A DNA stretch of 64,000 bases, taken from Straminergon stramineum (Eukaryota; Streptophyta; Bryopsida; Hypnales; Calliergonaceae). The notes under the pieces were generated by a model, which ran no database searches, was not told the DNA's origin, and was given only the letters and a program-made list of their open reading frames with translations. The stretch spans positions 5,151,001 to 5,215,000 of the forward strand of contig OY987272.1 of assembly GCA_963920665.1 (NCBI GenBank), in the 5' to 3' direction. The position numbers and the translations under genes were made by a program. Of the stretch, positions 13,701 through 27,953 are shown piece by piece; position 1 is the first letter of the stretch; each line of letters starts with the position of its first letter.

Positions 13701-15461
13701 AATGTACATGACCTAGACTTTTCAAGGGTGCAGGATCTAGATTTGAGAGGTCTAAAACAACTCAAGGGCTTGGAATTGGAATCTAACTCATATTGGGCAA
13801 GTTCAAGGAGGTTGATATCAGTTATTGGTCTACGTTCCTTATCGAAGCTGATCTTTCTACGATGGTTGGGCATCCCATCAGATTCATCTTGCATTGATGA
13901 AATCGGTTGTTTGACAAACCTCAGAGTATTGGATTTGTGTGGATGTGGCCGATTTCCAGATTTGAGCAAACTCATTTTACTACAGGTGGCTTGTTTTCGT
14001 GACAATGAGTCAATGGCAACCATTGCCGGCTTCAGCTCGAAGCACACCAACTTGCAGTTCTTGGATTTGAGCAGCTGTCGGGCAATGCAGAGCTGTTGGG
14101 GTGTGGGTGAGTTAGTTGCGTTGCAAGAACTTCGTCTGGATTGCTGTTGTAAGCTCAAAGAGGTGCCCAACTTACAGAAACTGAAACGGCTGCGGAAGTT
14201 GCATGTGAATGGATGCAAGTTACTACCAGCCTTGCCGGGTTTGGGTGAATTGGTCAACTTGCTTGAACTACATGCTGTTCTTTGCTATAGTCTTGTAGAG
14301 TTGCCAGATATGCGCAACCTCAAAAACTTGAGGATATTGAACTTTGATTGTTGCAAGCTCATCAAATCATTGCCAGGCTTGGATGAGTTGGTCTGTTTAC
14401 AATCCCTACAGACGTTGGGTTGCAAGAATCTCACCCAATTGCCTAATATGTTCAAGCTCACTAATCTGCAAAGTTTGAAGTTGGATCCAAAGGTTCTTCT
14501 ACAATCTTTCGCAGGATGGAATGACTTGATTTCGCTTTGGAGTTTGCGTGTTGGAATTGATGGGTTGCAAGATGGGCCTAACTTATGCAAGCTTACAAAG
14601 CTGGAAAGGCTCCAGATTTGTGGATGGCAAGGTCGAGGTTTTTCAAGTTTGGCAGAGTTAGTTTTGTTGGAATCCATCATTGTGGACAATTGCAAGGGCT
14701 TGCGCATGTTGCCTGATCTTGAGAGGTTATCAAGGTTGCGCAATTTGGAATTCCGGAGGTGTGAGATTGAGGATTTGTCTAGATTGTGCATGTTGACCAA
14801 TTTGGAGGAGCTGGACATCAAGGATTGCAATAAGTTGGAGGTGTTACCGGATCTGCGAGAGCTTGCCAAACTAGAAAAATTGAGGGTGGAGGGTTGTGTG
14901 CGGTTGAGAGATCTCCGTGGCATCCTTGGGTTGCGGAACTTAAAATCGTTGTGGGTAGGAGGCTATCCATGGCTTCATGAGAACCTTGGGCTGGACCTTC
15001 AGCGGTTGACGGCCCTTTGGTCTTTGGATTTGTCTGATGGCGGATTTGCAGATCTGCAAGGATTGGCCCGTTGTTCACAATTGCGCACTTTGTATTGTAG
15101 ACGGTGCCCCATTCAAGAGCTCCCGGACTTGGCCAACTTCCCAGAACTGTCCCGCCTTGACATGCGTGGTTGTGTGAACTTAATGAACTTGACCTGCTCA
15201 GGGCCTTTGTGTCCCAATTTTGAGGATCTAGACGTTAGCGGGTGCAAGAAGTTGCAAGCTATTCCAGATTTCACAAACTCACGGAAAATGCAAAGGTTGG
15301 ATGTGGCCAACAGTGGAGTGGTGCTAAGTGCCCAACTCATTCAAGACATGAACGAACGTTGGCCTTCCATTCATTTAGTCACCGAAGAATCCTCATCTCA
15401 AGTGCAAAGTCAAGGGATTTCTCGTGGGATGTGGCGTCGTCGCCTTGGAATAATCAGATGA
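10705..15461 (+). pseudogene. TNL1: TIR-NB-ARC-LRR immune receptor, disrupted
   Basis: Inferred exons are 10705-10760, 10961-11535, 11733-11987, 12160-12810 and 13395-15461. All have GT-AG borders and match TNL2 in exon order and phase. Exon 2 encodes a TIR domain (FLSHSGAQKGFV, SEDFFTSKWPMLELVAM, retaining the Glu of the usual NADase motif). Exon 3 holds the P-loop GVGGIGKTT. Exon 4 holds kinase-2 VFLTIDNV and the HPLALQVLG (GLPL-type) motif. Exon 5 has IGMHDLW (MHD) followed by about 20 LRRs of some 23 residues. Intact relatives are intracellular pathogen sensors. Three lesions break this copy: an 8-bp deletion just after 10970, which brings a stop at 10998-11000; TGA at 11080-11082; and TGA at 13521-13523. 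The kinase-3 TTR motif is also TAH. The LRR exon then stays open for about 645 codons, so the loss looks recent. Confidence 0.85.
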
Positions 15462-16300
15462 CTTCATTGTGCATGGCCCGGGACTTTCTCGGCAGTCACT
15501 CATCCCAGTTAATGGTGTTTTGGTCGAGAGCCTTTAGACTTCAAAGCTTTGGTCAGCGCATCTCAGGTTGTCCCGTGTTTGGATTGAATGATGCTCCGAT
15601 CAAGTGGTGGTCTGGGGAATTCAAGTGATCACAGGCCTTCCTACTTGTGAGGCTCATGAATCACGCCTTGGGCAGTTGGGTGATTTGCAGGATGCTTGCA
15701 GAGTTCCTTTTGCACATGCTTACTAGCGACATTGAGGAGTAACCCTCCTAGGAGGGCAGATCTTGTACCAATTTCTAGCATTCTATACTGTTAGTGGTAA
15801 AGGGAACACTACTGCGGTTGAGCTGCGAACCTCTGTTCCAATGGGAGCTAGCGAGAGGTATGATATACAGTGTCTATCTTCTTGCAGTATGAATGGGGTC
15901 TTTACAGGAAGAGGAATAAGTGAAATAGTTGCAATGCTCTTCACTGATTCTAATGATTTTGTTGAATGCAAGGCGAGGTAGTAGTCTCGAAATTCTTAAC
16001 CACAAAATCTGGTCTGGCATGTTTAGGTTGATACATGGACATCCTCGAGCACTCACCGTCCTTGTGTTTTGTTGGATCTCTGAGTTCTCAGTTGTGGGTG
16101 CTGACATTTTGAGTGTGTATCAACCTTCGTTATTCTCTGCTGCACTTATCAGTTCGACCTCCAATGCTCCTCATCATGGGAACCACTGCAGTTTTTTGTG
16201 TTGGGGTTAACTTCTCGATAGCCTTTTTTATCCTCTTCGTTCCTGACTCTCAGACTCTAGTTGTGGGTGATTTGCAGGTGACAGCAGGTGGATTCTGAGC
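15462..16300. other. 3' flank of TNL1, shared in part with TNL2
   Basis: From about 15,480 to 15,970 the sequence aligns with the TNL2 3' flank at 35,830-36,300, including agttaatggtg, a shared ggtcaagag-like word and a run ending near taattctaat, so the duplication unit included downstream DNA. A second piece, about 16,235-16,305, recurs at about 45,030-45,095 (tgactctnagantctagttg), so it has also been copied elsewhere. No gene was recognised. Confidence 0.45.
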
Positions 16301-16439
16301 ATATTGTCTATCTAACTCGAGACATGCGTGACAGTGGTGACTGCTCAAAGTAGTCGAGCAGGTCTTGTAGTGGCATAAGTTGCTCTGAGCACCACCGAGA
16401 AAGCATTGAGTGAGAGCCCCACTGGCAGAGAGCCAGAAG

Positions 16440-17280
<841 letters not shown>

Positions 17281-17759
17281 CTGATCCCGAATCTTCGTGT
17301 CTATTTCCCTTGTGATTTCTTAATCCGCAGCTGTTAGTTTTCCTATTGGCGGAATGGAATATTGATGACTGCCTCGAGTGTTGTAAGCTACGGGCTGTCC
17401 GCCAGGGAGGAGGAGGTGCGCGTTTGTAGATTTATTTCCTGGAGTTTTCTCTGCATGCGTCTCCCTCCATTTTGAGACAGGGAGCACCTTGTTACGGATG
17501 CAATATAAAATTTAGGAGACTGTCAGGAGTGCCGTGGACGTGAGCTCCAGTTCTCGCTCGCCACTGGATGGTCATGGATAGAAAAAAGAAAGAAGCCGGC
17601 CTGCACTTACGGAGTGACGATGAGACCCAGGAATTGGGAATTGCTTTTAGTTGATGAAACTCTACTGGGAAACAGCAGGTGTTGAATAATACATACTAGT
17701 TACAGCTTGAAGCTGATTGCCACAGCTTTTGCTCATATTTGGTATCTCCACATGTGGCA

Positions 17760-18420
17760 GGAATTCTACTCAGCGTGTTGTAGTGTCAATTTCATGAAGA
17801 GTACAAAGTCTGAACCTTTGCTGCGAAGAAGAATACCACAAAGCAGGAATTACTTTTGCGTCCCCTTGGTGATATCTCGGAGTCGAAACAAATGGTGAGA
17901 CTCTAACGGACGGAACCTTGAATCATGGAGGAGAAATTAGCAATTCTAGCATTTTTTTCCGTCTGAAACAAAGGGGCATGCCCAATGTTTCTTAAATGCA
18001 AAATTATAATTCAACCCTGAGGACCCCAGGGCCAGAGACTGGCAAGGGAGGAAGTAGCAATTCTTAGTAAGGTAGTTATACCATTCACCGTTTGCCCCCG
18101 GGTTGTCTCGGTGTCTCTTGAAGTGTCTCCAATAAGACCTCAAATTGCTCACTTTGAATGGCTCCTACTTCATGATTGGTGCTTTGAACATGGTTGTAAA
18201 GTAACAAAGCTTGTAGTGTCAATTTCATGAAGAGTTTAGACCTTGATTGAGAAGAAGAATACCACAAATCAGGAATGATTTTTGTAGCCCTTAGTGATAT
18301 CTTAGTGTCGGAAACAAAACAGTGGGACTTCGACTAACGGAACCTTACTGAAATCATGGAGGAAGTAGCAATTCTAGTTGTTTTCTTTTGTTTGTTTTGC
18401 CTTTCATTCAAAGGGGTAAG
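17760..18420. repeat. Direct duplication, unit about 440 bp
   Basis: The segment from about 17,775 (tagtgtcaatttcatgaaga) through the gaagaagaataccacaaa word to gcaattctag at about 17,940 is repeated from about 18,212 to 18,377 in the same orientation. A portion near 18,062-18,130 (aaggtagttata, then a cttgaagt word) also matches 21,570-21,700, so this is a dispersed repeat. Confidence 0.5.
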
Positions 18421-19280
18421 CTGTGTTTCTTAATCCCTAAAGTCCTAAAGTATTCATAGGGGACTTTGGGGATTTTGGATAGGTTAGTGTGACCTCAATT
18501 TTTGGCATGATTTTCTTAATCTTTTTGCAGGTATGTAGAAATGTTCTAGGTTTGTGGTAGATAGTTACTACCTCTTTTGAGTGAGTAGTGACAAATTGGG
18601 TATATAGTGATTTCCACACATGACTTTCAAAAGGGGGACACATGGCATTATCTCATTGGTTGTTAAGCTTTTACAAAATTTCTAAAAGGGGTACACATGT
18701 AATTTTTCTACTGTCAATTGTTAAATTTTTGAGCAAATTTTAAGCAAATCCCTTGTGTAAAATGAATTCAACATGTAAAATCCACCCCAACCACCCATAT
18801 TTGTATTCATGGGGAACATGCGGAACTTGCAAACCATATGGGATATATATGTATATTTTGCTTGTAAATACATATGTATTTTGTATCTATATACTATGAG
18901 CATATCTATATCTATATCCAATCATTCATAGTATAAAATAGTATTTGTATCTTATAATCATATATGTATTCTATATTTACATTCTATATCCAAATTTGGA
19001 TGGCTAAGATTGTTTGTTCCATAGGCATCAATGGCTTCATGTTATCTAAAAGATCAACAACATTTTGGGGGGGTCTTGAATTCATATCAATAGCTCTTGC
19101 TTTTACCAAGGGGAGGGGGGGGGGAGGAATTGAAATACAAACATCATGTTTGCATCTTTAAGGGAATAGACGAATAGTAGGGTGGAAAAACATACTTGAT
19201 TTTATTGCATGTTTCACAAGTTATGGTATGTCTTTTTGCAAAAAGAAATTTGAGAGGCAATTTGGGCAAGGAGAAAATCT

Positions 19281-19949
19281 TTAACCCCTAAGGCTCGAAG
19301 GCACCGAATATTGGTGTCAAAATAACTTTTAAACTAAATAAAACCTTATCAAGTTACTATTTTTAGTAGTTTGTATTTTTCAAAATTCTTTTTGAAGTCT
19401 AGTTTAATCATCAAAAGTCTAATTTTGAAAATAAATGATTACGATTTTTTCTTTTGAAGATTTTGTGCTAATGTGTCCATTGCAAATCAGCCAAATCTTG
19501 ATTTTTTTAGTGCTGATGGCTCTTGGAAATGAGCCTCAACTACACTAGAACTTGGAGAAAAAATCACATTAGAAATTCATTTAAAAAAATAGTAGAGTAG
19601 ATTTTGAGAAGCCATAAATTTATTGGGTTCATGTATATTTTTGCCTTTTAACCTCATATTTTTTTGGAGACCAACTTTTAAGTTTTGACATGTGAAAAGA
19701 GGATTGAAAGACTACATATCACTTTCACAATTTTAACACCGTCATGATCAAACATTATAATCTTTCAATCCATAAGTGATCAATATTGTTGTGTTTTCTA
19801 TTTCCCATATAATTTCTAACATGTCTAATTTGAATTTGTATGGTTATAGCTCAAAAAATTTGATAAATCTTATTAAAATGTTGGATTTTTGTTCAATTTA
19901 GAATAAATTCCAAATAGCTCAAAAAAGGCCTTGGGCATTTAGGGGTTAA
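19281..19949. repeat. TTAA-ended repeat element, about 669 bp
   Basis: It starts ttaacccctaaggctcgaag at 19281 and ends in the inverted form cttgggcatttaggggttaa at 19949. No frame of note lies inside. It belongs to the family described at 45,770-46,682. Confidence 0.4.
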
Positions 19950-20399
19950 CTTTCATGAGGGGGCAGGGAAGGGGCTGCAAGCTGTTATGGGAAAAGAGGC
20001 GAGAGGAAGGCCCATGCTTTTGCAAATGACCATGGATAAGTAAAGAAAGATCCAAACAGTGATCCTAGAACAAGTTCAGGGAAATTAGTCAAATGTTCAT
20101 TTTTGGAAGATTTTGAATTTAACTCTGAGGGCATGAAACAATTAAGTAGCAACCGAGCGAAATTTAGCCAGTTTGGGGATCGCTGGACCCAAGTCTAAAA
20201 AGAGGCTCCAGTGAGTAATCACATATTCAAGGCTTTCAACATTCAATGCTGCCGTGTCTGCTGGCTGGCTCATAACAGCAAGCAAATCAGGAAGACCCAC
20301 CCACCCGCTTTGCACCACAACTACAAACAACATCTGAAAGAAAGAAAGAAAAAAGTGGGTGTAGGCCTCCCTCATTACTTTAGTTTTTCAAACTACTTA

Positions 20400-20651
20400 T
20401 TAACCCCTCAAGGCCCAAAGAGCCATTTTTAGCCTCTCACTTGTTCAATGGGTCAAAGTTATCACTTTATGTTCCTATATTCTAAGAAGTATATCTAAAT
20501 GAATCTCATATTATGATGCTTATATTCGGAAGGGGGGAAGCTCAAAAGTACAATTGACATCATGTAACAAGCTTGATGTACAATGTGCACTGTCAATCGA
20601 AGTTCAAACTTGTGAAAAAGTACAAAAATTGCTTGGGCCTTGAGGGATCAA
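20400..20651. repeat. Short TTAA-ended repeat element, about 252 bp
   Basis: The left end is ttaacccctcaaggcccaaa; the right end is the inverted form gggccttgagggatcaa. Both are divergent copies of the family terminus, with no coding content. Confidence 0.35.
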
Positions 20652-21612
20652 CCCTTAAAAGGTGGATTGTTGATTGTGGAAATTATCCCTTTGGATACAG
20701 TGTGAATCTTTGGCTTAAAAAATAAATTAAAAGCACTCATTGGAAGTCAAGCTATTGTAGAAGACCTCCCTTTTCACAACAAAATTTTGAACATGAATAG
20801 TTGCACTTTTGTCTTACATAGAAAGATTCTCTATCATTCATTGGACAAAAATTAAACAGTTGCAATGGTGTTGAAAGCTTACAAAAATTAGAAAATACAA
20901 TGCAATGGAAACATCCCTAGAACATTGAGGGGCCTTTCTTTTAAGTGCTACCTTGGGATTACGTAGGGCATCAAGACACACCATAAAACTAGAGATTTTG
21001 CTCTTTTTCCAAGTATTTTTTTATACTTCTCAATTACAAGTACATCTTGCAATCTATCATTGGAATTGCTGTCTTTTGAAAGTATGTTGAGGCAAATTGA
21101 TTTAAGGAAAGTACATTGTAATGTCAAATCTTGTAACACAATGTGTGAAAATTGGTGTACATATGCCTAACAAGATTTTGAATTTGATTAAATTAGAAAA
21201 TCAAAGTCATTTGTGGAAAAAGATTCACAAACGGGCATCAAAATCATCTGAAACTCTAGACAAAGGTCAAAGGCCCCAATTTTTTTTTTACTTTGAATGC
21301 AATTGTCTTTCAATCTAATATGCAGTCAAACTTTAAGAAATTTTTACTGCATTCTTTCATCTAAGTCTAGTACAAGATCCTATAGTTAGATTCTTTTTAG
21401 TAATTTACTAGGTGTTTTTGGTAAATGTAGTGGAAATAATAGTTCTTATTGTTTTTGATCGCAGAACATGCCTTGGGACTTTAGGTGTTAAAGGAAAAAT
21501 TATAAATCACCTTTGACTACCCTAAGGACCCCAAAGACAAAGATGAGCAAGAGAGAAAGAAGCAATTCTTTTTAAGGTAGTTATACACTTTATTATTTGC
21601 CCCCCCCCCATC

Positions 21613-21668
21613 CACTAGAAGAAAATTACGTTGGTTTCAACAAAAACCAGCGTAGTTTTCTTCTAGTG
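21613..21668. mobile_element. 56-bp CACTA-type micro-element with 3-bp TSD
   Basis: A near-perfect palindrome begins CACTAGAAGAAAA and ends TTTTCTTCTAGTG: two 25-base arms around a 6-base loop. It is flanked by the 3-bp direct repeat ATC (21610-21612 and 21669-21671), the duplication length of CACTA elements. A related repeat near 18,090 runs through the equivalent place (tttgccccc, then cttgaagt) without the palindrome, which looks like an empty site. Confidence 0.7.
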
Positions 21669-22516
21669 ATCCCTTTTTGTCAAAAAGGTGTCTTTTGAAG
21701 TATCTCAAATATGACTTTAGACCCGCTAACTTTGCATGGTCTTGACACTGAAGTTTCTTCCAATCTTGACTTTGAAAATTTCATAGAAAATAAAAAATCT
21801 CTCCAATTTTTTTTAATTTGAAAATTATTGATTTCCACATTATTAACAATTTGTTCAATCACCCTTACAATCCATTTCTTGCTAGGGCAAGATAAAGGGA
21901 TGATTTGATTTTCTTCTTATGGAATCTTGATTCAAAAGAAAAGATGAAGATTCAAGAGGTAGAAACTTTTAATCATTTTTGTAAGCAACGCTTAGTACAC
22001 AAGTTCAAGACAAGATTCCCATTGTAGAAGTTGAGGTTAGGGATTAGGTTTTGTTACATGGATAAAATCCACATGCACTACATTCAATTGGATTGCACAT
22101 TGAGACATAAGTTGAATTAGCCTATTACCACTCTCATCTCAATTTTTTCCTTTTGCATTGAAGGGATACATTTTAGAAGAAAATTGTACACTATTCATAC
22201 AATCATGAGGATAGACTAGGATTTTGGATGGAAAAAGATAGGATCTCCTTAAATTGTGCATTGCAGTCAACACAAATTTTGTGTTTTTTGGCAAAAACAA
22301 AAAATGCGTCACCTGGATTTTGTTGAAGGAAACGATATTTTCTACTAGTGATTATTGGACACAATCTTCTCTTGATACTAGATCATGATGGTCAAATTGA
22401 GTTTTGGAGATCTATAGCTTTTTCAAAAGTGAATGGAAGACAAGATTAAAACTTCTTTAATTGCCTTGCATTATGTGCCAATAAAAGTGATTGGAGAGGG
22501 TAATACATGTAACAAT

Positions 22517-22752
22517 CACTATAAGAAAACCATGTTTTAGGTGATGTTTAATATAACAATCAATGTCAAAATGAATGGATTTTAGATGATGTCAAATAAA
22601 ACAACCCTTGTTTTTATATTAGCAATGACGTCCAAAGTAACATCAAGATGTTACATTGAACATCATTGTTGACATAAAAATAGAGGTTGTGTAGTTGATG
22701 TCACCTAAAATCTGTTCATTTTGACATAAAAAAACTATGATTTCTTATAGTG
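22517..22752. mobile_element. 236-bp CACTA-type MITE with 3-bp TSD
   Basis: It begins CACTATAAGAAA and ends TTTCTTATAGTG, with flanking AAT direct repeats at 22514-22516 and 22753-22755. The two halves are largely inverted copies (aggtgatgt and its complement; gatgtcaaa and tttgacat), so the whole element can fold. It has no coding capacity. Confidence 0.68.
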
Positions 22753-22959
22753 AATGAACGGATTTTATTGGAAATCTTGATTTGAGGAGAGGAATTGCAA
22801 GAGCATCATTTAACCTTGAAAATGGAAAGAGTTACAAAATGAAAGAAAAACCTTAATTGCTAATAACTTTGACTTAAATTTATGAAAGTCCATCCTTGAT
22901 GAAGAATTTTTTTAGAAGGTGTGTACTATGCTTTTGTTTTTAATTTAAAACTTAAAAAT

Positions 22960-23610
22960 TGGGAACCAATAATGACTTATATGTTATTTCTACTTCTCCT
23001 AAAAGGAAAACAAAACTCCTTAAAACTTTCATCTCATCAACCAATTGAAAACAAAATGAATTCAATTTGATTGTGTATATTGTATTTGTCTATAAGGATT
23101 AACATTGTATGCCAAATATTTAATTCAAGTTGGGAGATCAAATTCAAGAGAAGATAAAATTAGAATATTTCTTGAAAATCTGTATTTTTTCTATAAAAAT
23201 TTTGAATTGAAAAAAAATAATTTTCCTTGAATTTTAGCATTTTTATTGGGAACTATTTTTTGCCATCCCTAACAGCCTCAAATAGTTGGAATAAAGATTT
23301 ATAAAACTAAGTAAAATTTTTTAAAGAAGATGAAATAAATAATTATACTAGTATCCAATTTGACATTGAAAATTTAAAGGATCGAATAATATTGTGCAAT
23401 ACTTATTAGAATGACATGAACCAAAGCTTCTTATGTAAAGTAGGATGATTAAAAACAATTCAAAAATTACATGCAAAAATTCAAACTTCAAACCTGTCCA
23501 ACTTCACAAAAAGACCAAAGTGAGCTAAAATATTAAAGATTTGAGCATTTGGATACACGAGGAATTTTTTGAATGAAGCATTGTCCTAAAGGACTCTATT
23601 CATCATTGAA
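22960..23610. repeat. Dispersed repeat, second copy at about 44,345-45,005
   Basis: The two stretches align over about 650 bp, for example at the atgccaaat and ggaattttttgaatgaag words; the right border in both follows cattgtcctaaa. No gene was seen. Confidence 0.5.
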
Positions 23611-23939
23611 AAAATGGGATGTGGAGTGTGATCAAGGGTTAATCATATAGAATCTTAGTAAGTTGAAAACAATCTATTACCAGTGGTATGAGCTATATAG
23701 ATTTTCTTCTTGGGATAGATGCATTGTTGAGAGATTGAATTCTGTAGATAAATAGGTTTGTAAATTTGTAAATTAACCTCGAAAGCATCAAAGCTTGTTT
23801 GATGAACAATTGAGAGATAAATTAGGTTTCTAGCTATGATACAATTTTTGGCTTGAGTTTTAAAATTTTGCAAGAAGAGAGTAGAACAAATACTTAAGAT
23901 CTTAAGGAATGCAATTATTATTTCCATAGAATATAAGCT

Positions 23940-26155
23940 ATATTTCCTATGGTACTAACTATACATCAAGTAATTACAGGCTTAAAGTGTTTTTTTGTTT
24001 ATTAAGCAATTAGAAGTGTAAGAATTCCCACAATTATTTGTACAAAGCTTCAAAACTAGTCCACTCAAAATTGCTAGAGTTTTGAAATTAATTAACTAGA
24101 AAACCAACTATATATTTGGGTTATTTTACTATTCTGGACCTAGATCCAACCTCTTAATGAAATTCAAAATTGGATTTGAATAGAGACTCAGTATTGAGCT
24201 TGAAATACAACAAGATTGGCCTCCATTACTATTATGGTGCATCATGATCAATTGTTTGGAATGAGAAATGTTCATTGTATTCTAGTACATATTGAGATGT
24301 GGAATAGCAACAACTCAACACGAAATTTTGGTAAGCTTATGAGTAAAGATTTAGAATAGCTAGCAACAATTCAACTTCTAAGTGACAACTATGCATGGGT
24401 CAAATTTGATTGAAATTACTAAGCTAAGTACGCAATTGAGAGAGAGAGAGAAATGACTCTAACCAAGTGAACCTTATACCAAAGTTCATGTGGGGTAATT
24501 AAAAGAGTCCATTCATTGAGGATCCCACCTCAAATTTTCAGAGTATGTAATTGAGTTACATTTCAATTCCACTAAAATAGTCAACAATTGACTTCAATGT
24601 CCAAGCATCCACTAAATCTCATGACATTAATACTAATCAAACTTTAGTAAATAGTTACTTCATGCACATGCTTGACACAATTGTTTTTATAGCCAGAATG
24701 TAGATAGTTACATGCGTCAATGGATTTTAATCAATATATGAGTAGCAACTTTGGGATTTGAGTACGTCCCACAAGCATAGCACTACCACTTGTGATGCAA
24801 AATTAGAAGGCAAACCACTCATAATTATTTGTTTTTGAAGCTTGAAGATGCTAGAATTGTCTATGTACAAAAGCTAGAGAGAGTATTCATAATTGTAAGG
24901 AATAGAGCACTCAACACCCTCGTTGATGAAAACAACAAGGACGTCCAATCCAAGCGTAAAATGTGGCATGTGACCACTTTTCAAGTCCCTTGTGAGCCTC
25001 ATTGAATTCTAAAATGTTTTTTTCACTTGACTAAGATTCTTGCTCTTATCCAAGCACAAGGAACTGGTCAACTACTAAAAGTTCACGGAGTTGAGGAATT
25101 TCAAATACAATGGCTTTTGGCAATTGATATGAAGACAAGAAAATGATTCTATAAAGCAAGGTAGGATGATAGTATAAACAAGGCTATCATTGAAGATCGT
25201 CCTTTTTGTTTTGCGTGTCCAAATTGCAAGATTACTACTGCTTGCCAAGCTTCCTAATTTAGATTTTGCTTATGATTTCGACTTATCATCCTTACATCCA
25301 CCATTGTTCTAACATTCCCGAGAACCTATGTGTCTCTTTTGGGATTGAAATTTCATTAATTGGCACTCAAATTTGGGAGATTTTGAAGTTGTAGATCTTT
25401 CTACTTTAGGAATTAGAAATTGTTGCAAGTTTTTATATCGCAAATTCTTGCAAGTATTGCAAGTTTTGATATTGTTGCAAATCAATAGCATACACAAAAT
25501 TCTCACCACACTAAATTCAAAATCCTCATGTAATATTCACCAAAAACTAAGCAAATCTCAAATCTTGTTTCAGATCTAACAAATCTTTTTAAAATGTCCA
25601 AAACATCTAAAAAGCATTCACAATAGCGTACTCTATGGACTTCACTTTTTGCCGAACATGTTGGTTTACGTTGTCTTCATGATGAGATTACACATGCAAA
25701 ACTTCATTGCCATAGGGAATTTCATGCCATCTTCTACCACTGGTATTGCCAATCACACATTCAAGGTTTAGATATTTGTACAAAAATTGTTGTCACCCAA
25801 AGTCTAGATTGAAGTTGAAAATGGGATCCCAAAGCTTCCAATCCATGGGTGTCATTGGTAGCATGGAGAGCAATTGAACCATAGTTTTTGAACTTTCATC
25901 ATAAGACAATGGAGAACCCTATATTATCCTCTTTTAGTTCCTTTTCCTAAATCAATGTTTGATTGTTCTAGTAGCATGTATTTATATCTTTAGCAATATA
26001 GATAGAATACTGTAGATGCTAATCTTTTACAATATCATGAGTCCATAATTCAATTTTTTTGACCAATTTGTAAATTTGTTCATAAACATACAAAAAATTT
26101 CCTTGCTAAGGAGTCTCCAAAGTCCAGAACCTTCAATCAATCATCATTGGTAGTG
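23940..26155. repeat. 2.2-kb dispersed repeat, second copy at 52,555-54,742
   Basis: Long collinear similarity runs from the ttacaggcttaaag word near 23,977 to the identical right border cttcaatcaatcatcattgg (about 26,133 and 54,718). A shortened piece occurs near 37,750-37,870. No protein-like frame is conserved between the copies. Confidence 0.6.
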
Positions 26156-27953
26156 TTTCCCTATTCCTTTATTTGTTTAAAAAACAAAACGATGAAAGTC
26201 TTTACTATTCTACAAATCTAAACCAATTGCAAACCAGCATTTTGCGTCTAATACTGGGCTTCCACCACACCTGTATTATAAGGGTTGAGCGGGGTGCCTG
26301 CATTCAATACATAGCCGACCCAACCTCTGCAGGGGCGGAGGCACGACCCCCGCACTTGAAGTAACGAAGCGTGAGTGCTCGTTGGCAAAGCGGGGTTCCC
26401 GAAGGAAACGAGGAAGCCGGCTTCATAGAAAATGTCGCCGTCTTCACCTGCTTAGATACTTGTGCAGCTACCGATGCTCCAGGCACAAGGATGCCATGTG
26501 GCGCAGTCTGATTGATGGAGAGGTCAGGCATTATCCCCCAGTCACGGATAGCCCCTGGACTCGACACCATTTCCAGCCCTCAGAAACTCAGTTGGGCCGG
26601 GGCGGTCAAATGTGAAAATTCAAAATCCACAGAAATTAGTATTTTCAGGAAATAATGTCAGTGGTATTACATTTCAGGCATCCTGAGCACAATTACAATT
26701 ACAAGTGCTCAGGATGAGTTTTTCATCATGATTGCATGGACGAGTTTTATTTCTGGGGATCATCCTCGATCGGACTCGATGAATTTGTATCATTCTTTGA
26801 AGATGGCCCTCAGTCACTGTTTGAACTACGAATGCAATCGAGAAATTGAGAATCATTGCGCATGTTAAACAGCAGAGTGATCCGCACGAGGAACTTCACA
26901 ACAACGGCGAACTGACGAAGATCAAATAGAAATTCTTACCGGAAAGTACGTTACCTGCAACGCTGTAAACGTAAAAACAAGAACTTACAGAATGAAATCT
27001 ACGGTGTTACGTCACTTGAGCGTCTTTTAATCTCAGCCGGCACATCAGTTTAGCAAGTCTGAAGGATGTGTGGAGGAGTCCAAGACACTCGCCTTCGCAA
27101 CTATTTCCAGTGTCTCTGGAATAGCGTCAGTAGTCGGAAGTAGGAACCTGTGGCAATATATGGCCGTTGCAGCTATATATGGGCAGGCTTTGGTAAACAC
27201 CGACTGCTTCTTCTTCTCCTCCCTTGAATCCAAACATAGCTGGGATTCAACATCTACTAATTGCATTTTTTTGGTTTTATTTGAAAATAAAATCTCCATA
27301 TTCAAATGGTTTCAATGAGAAAAACAACAAGTGATTAGGGTATGCCCGACTTTGAAATTCTGCTATTGGGAGAAAGTGTTTGTATTACACTCATTACATG
27401 ATGAGACTTCTTTTTTTTGAAACAATTAGATTTGCAACGTTAACAAGTCAGAGAAAATTTAGGTCGTTGGAAGAGCATTTCTTGATTACAATTGAGAAAA
27501 GGTCAGGTTGATCCAAATTACCATTTCCATAAATGCTGACATAACAACTTAACTAGTTTTCTGGCCTTAACAGTCATTGCGTCACAGAACAGCCACTTAT
27601 ACGATAAGATCTGTAAGTAGCACATTTCTACACAATATGGAGAAACCTGGATCTTATCCCACTAGCTATAAAAGTGCAATCCAAATTCTCCTGCTACAAG
27701 GTGAAGTAGCTTGCAGTCGGACTTTTTGCACCAAGAAAATGCTAATAAACAACTTTGAAAGCAAAAATACTCAGGTGACTGTTTGAAAAGAAGCACTCCG
27801 GAAAATTGACAGTTCTCGTTAATTTGTCATGTGGAACTAAATCAAATTGCCTCCACCATTCCATCTCGAAAAATGCGAATGTATCGGTCGGTCGGTGTAT
27901 CCCTGGATCGTTAACCTTCTTCAAGCGATTGCAGTGGTGACCCGACGATCAAC

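Noticed and set aside
13355..14923. Long minus-strand open frames (300 and 212 codons) opposite the TNL1 LRR exon
   Set aside because: They are antisense to a leucine-rich coding exon, Ser/Asn/Leu-biased, and not conserved as one frame opposite TNL2.
27045..27305. Cyclin-like wording (ATAIYCHRFLL) on the minus strand
   Set aside because: Only about ten residues resemble a cyclin T/L box, the continuation does not match, and the second copy is broken.
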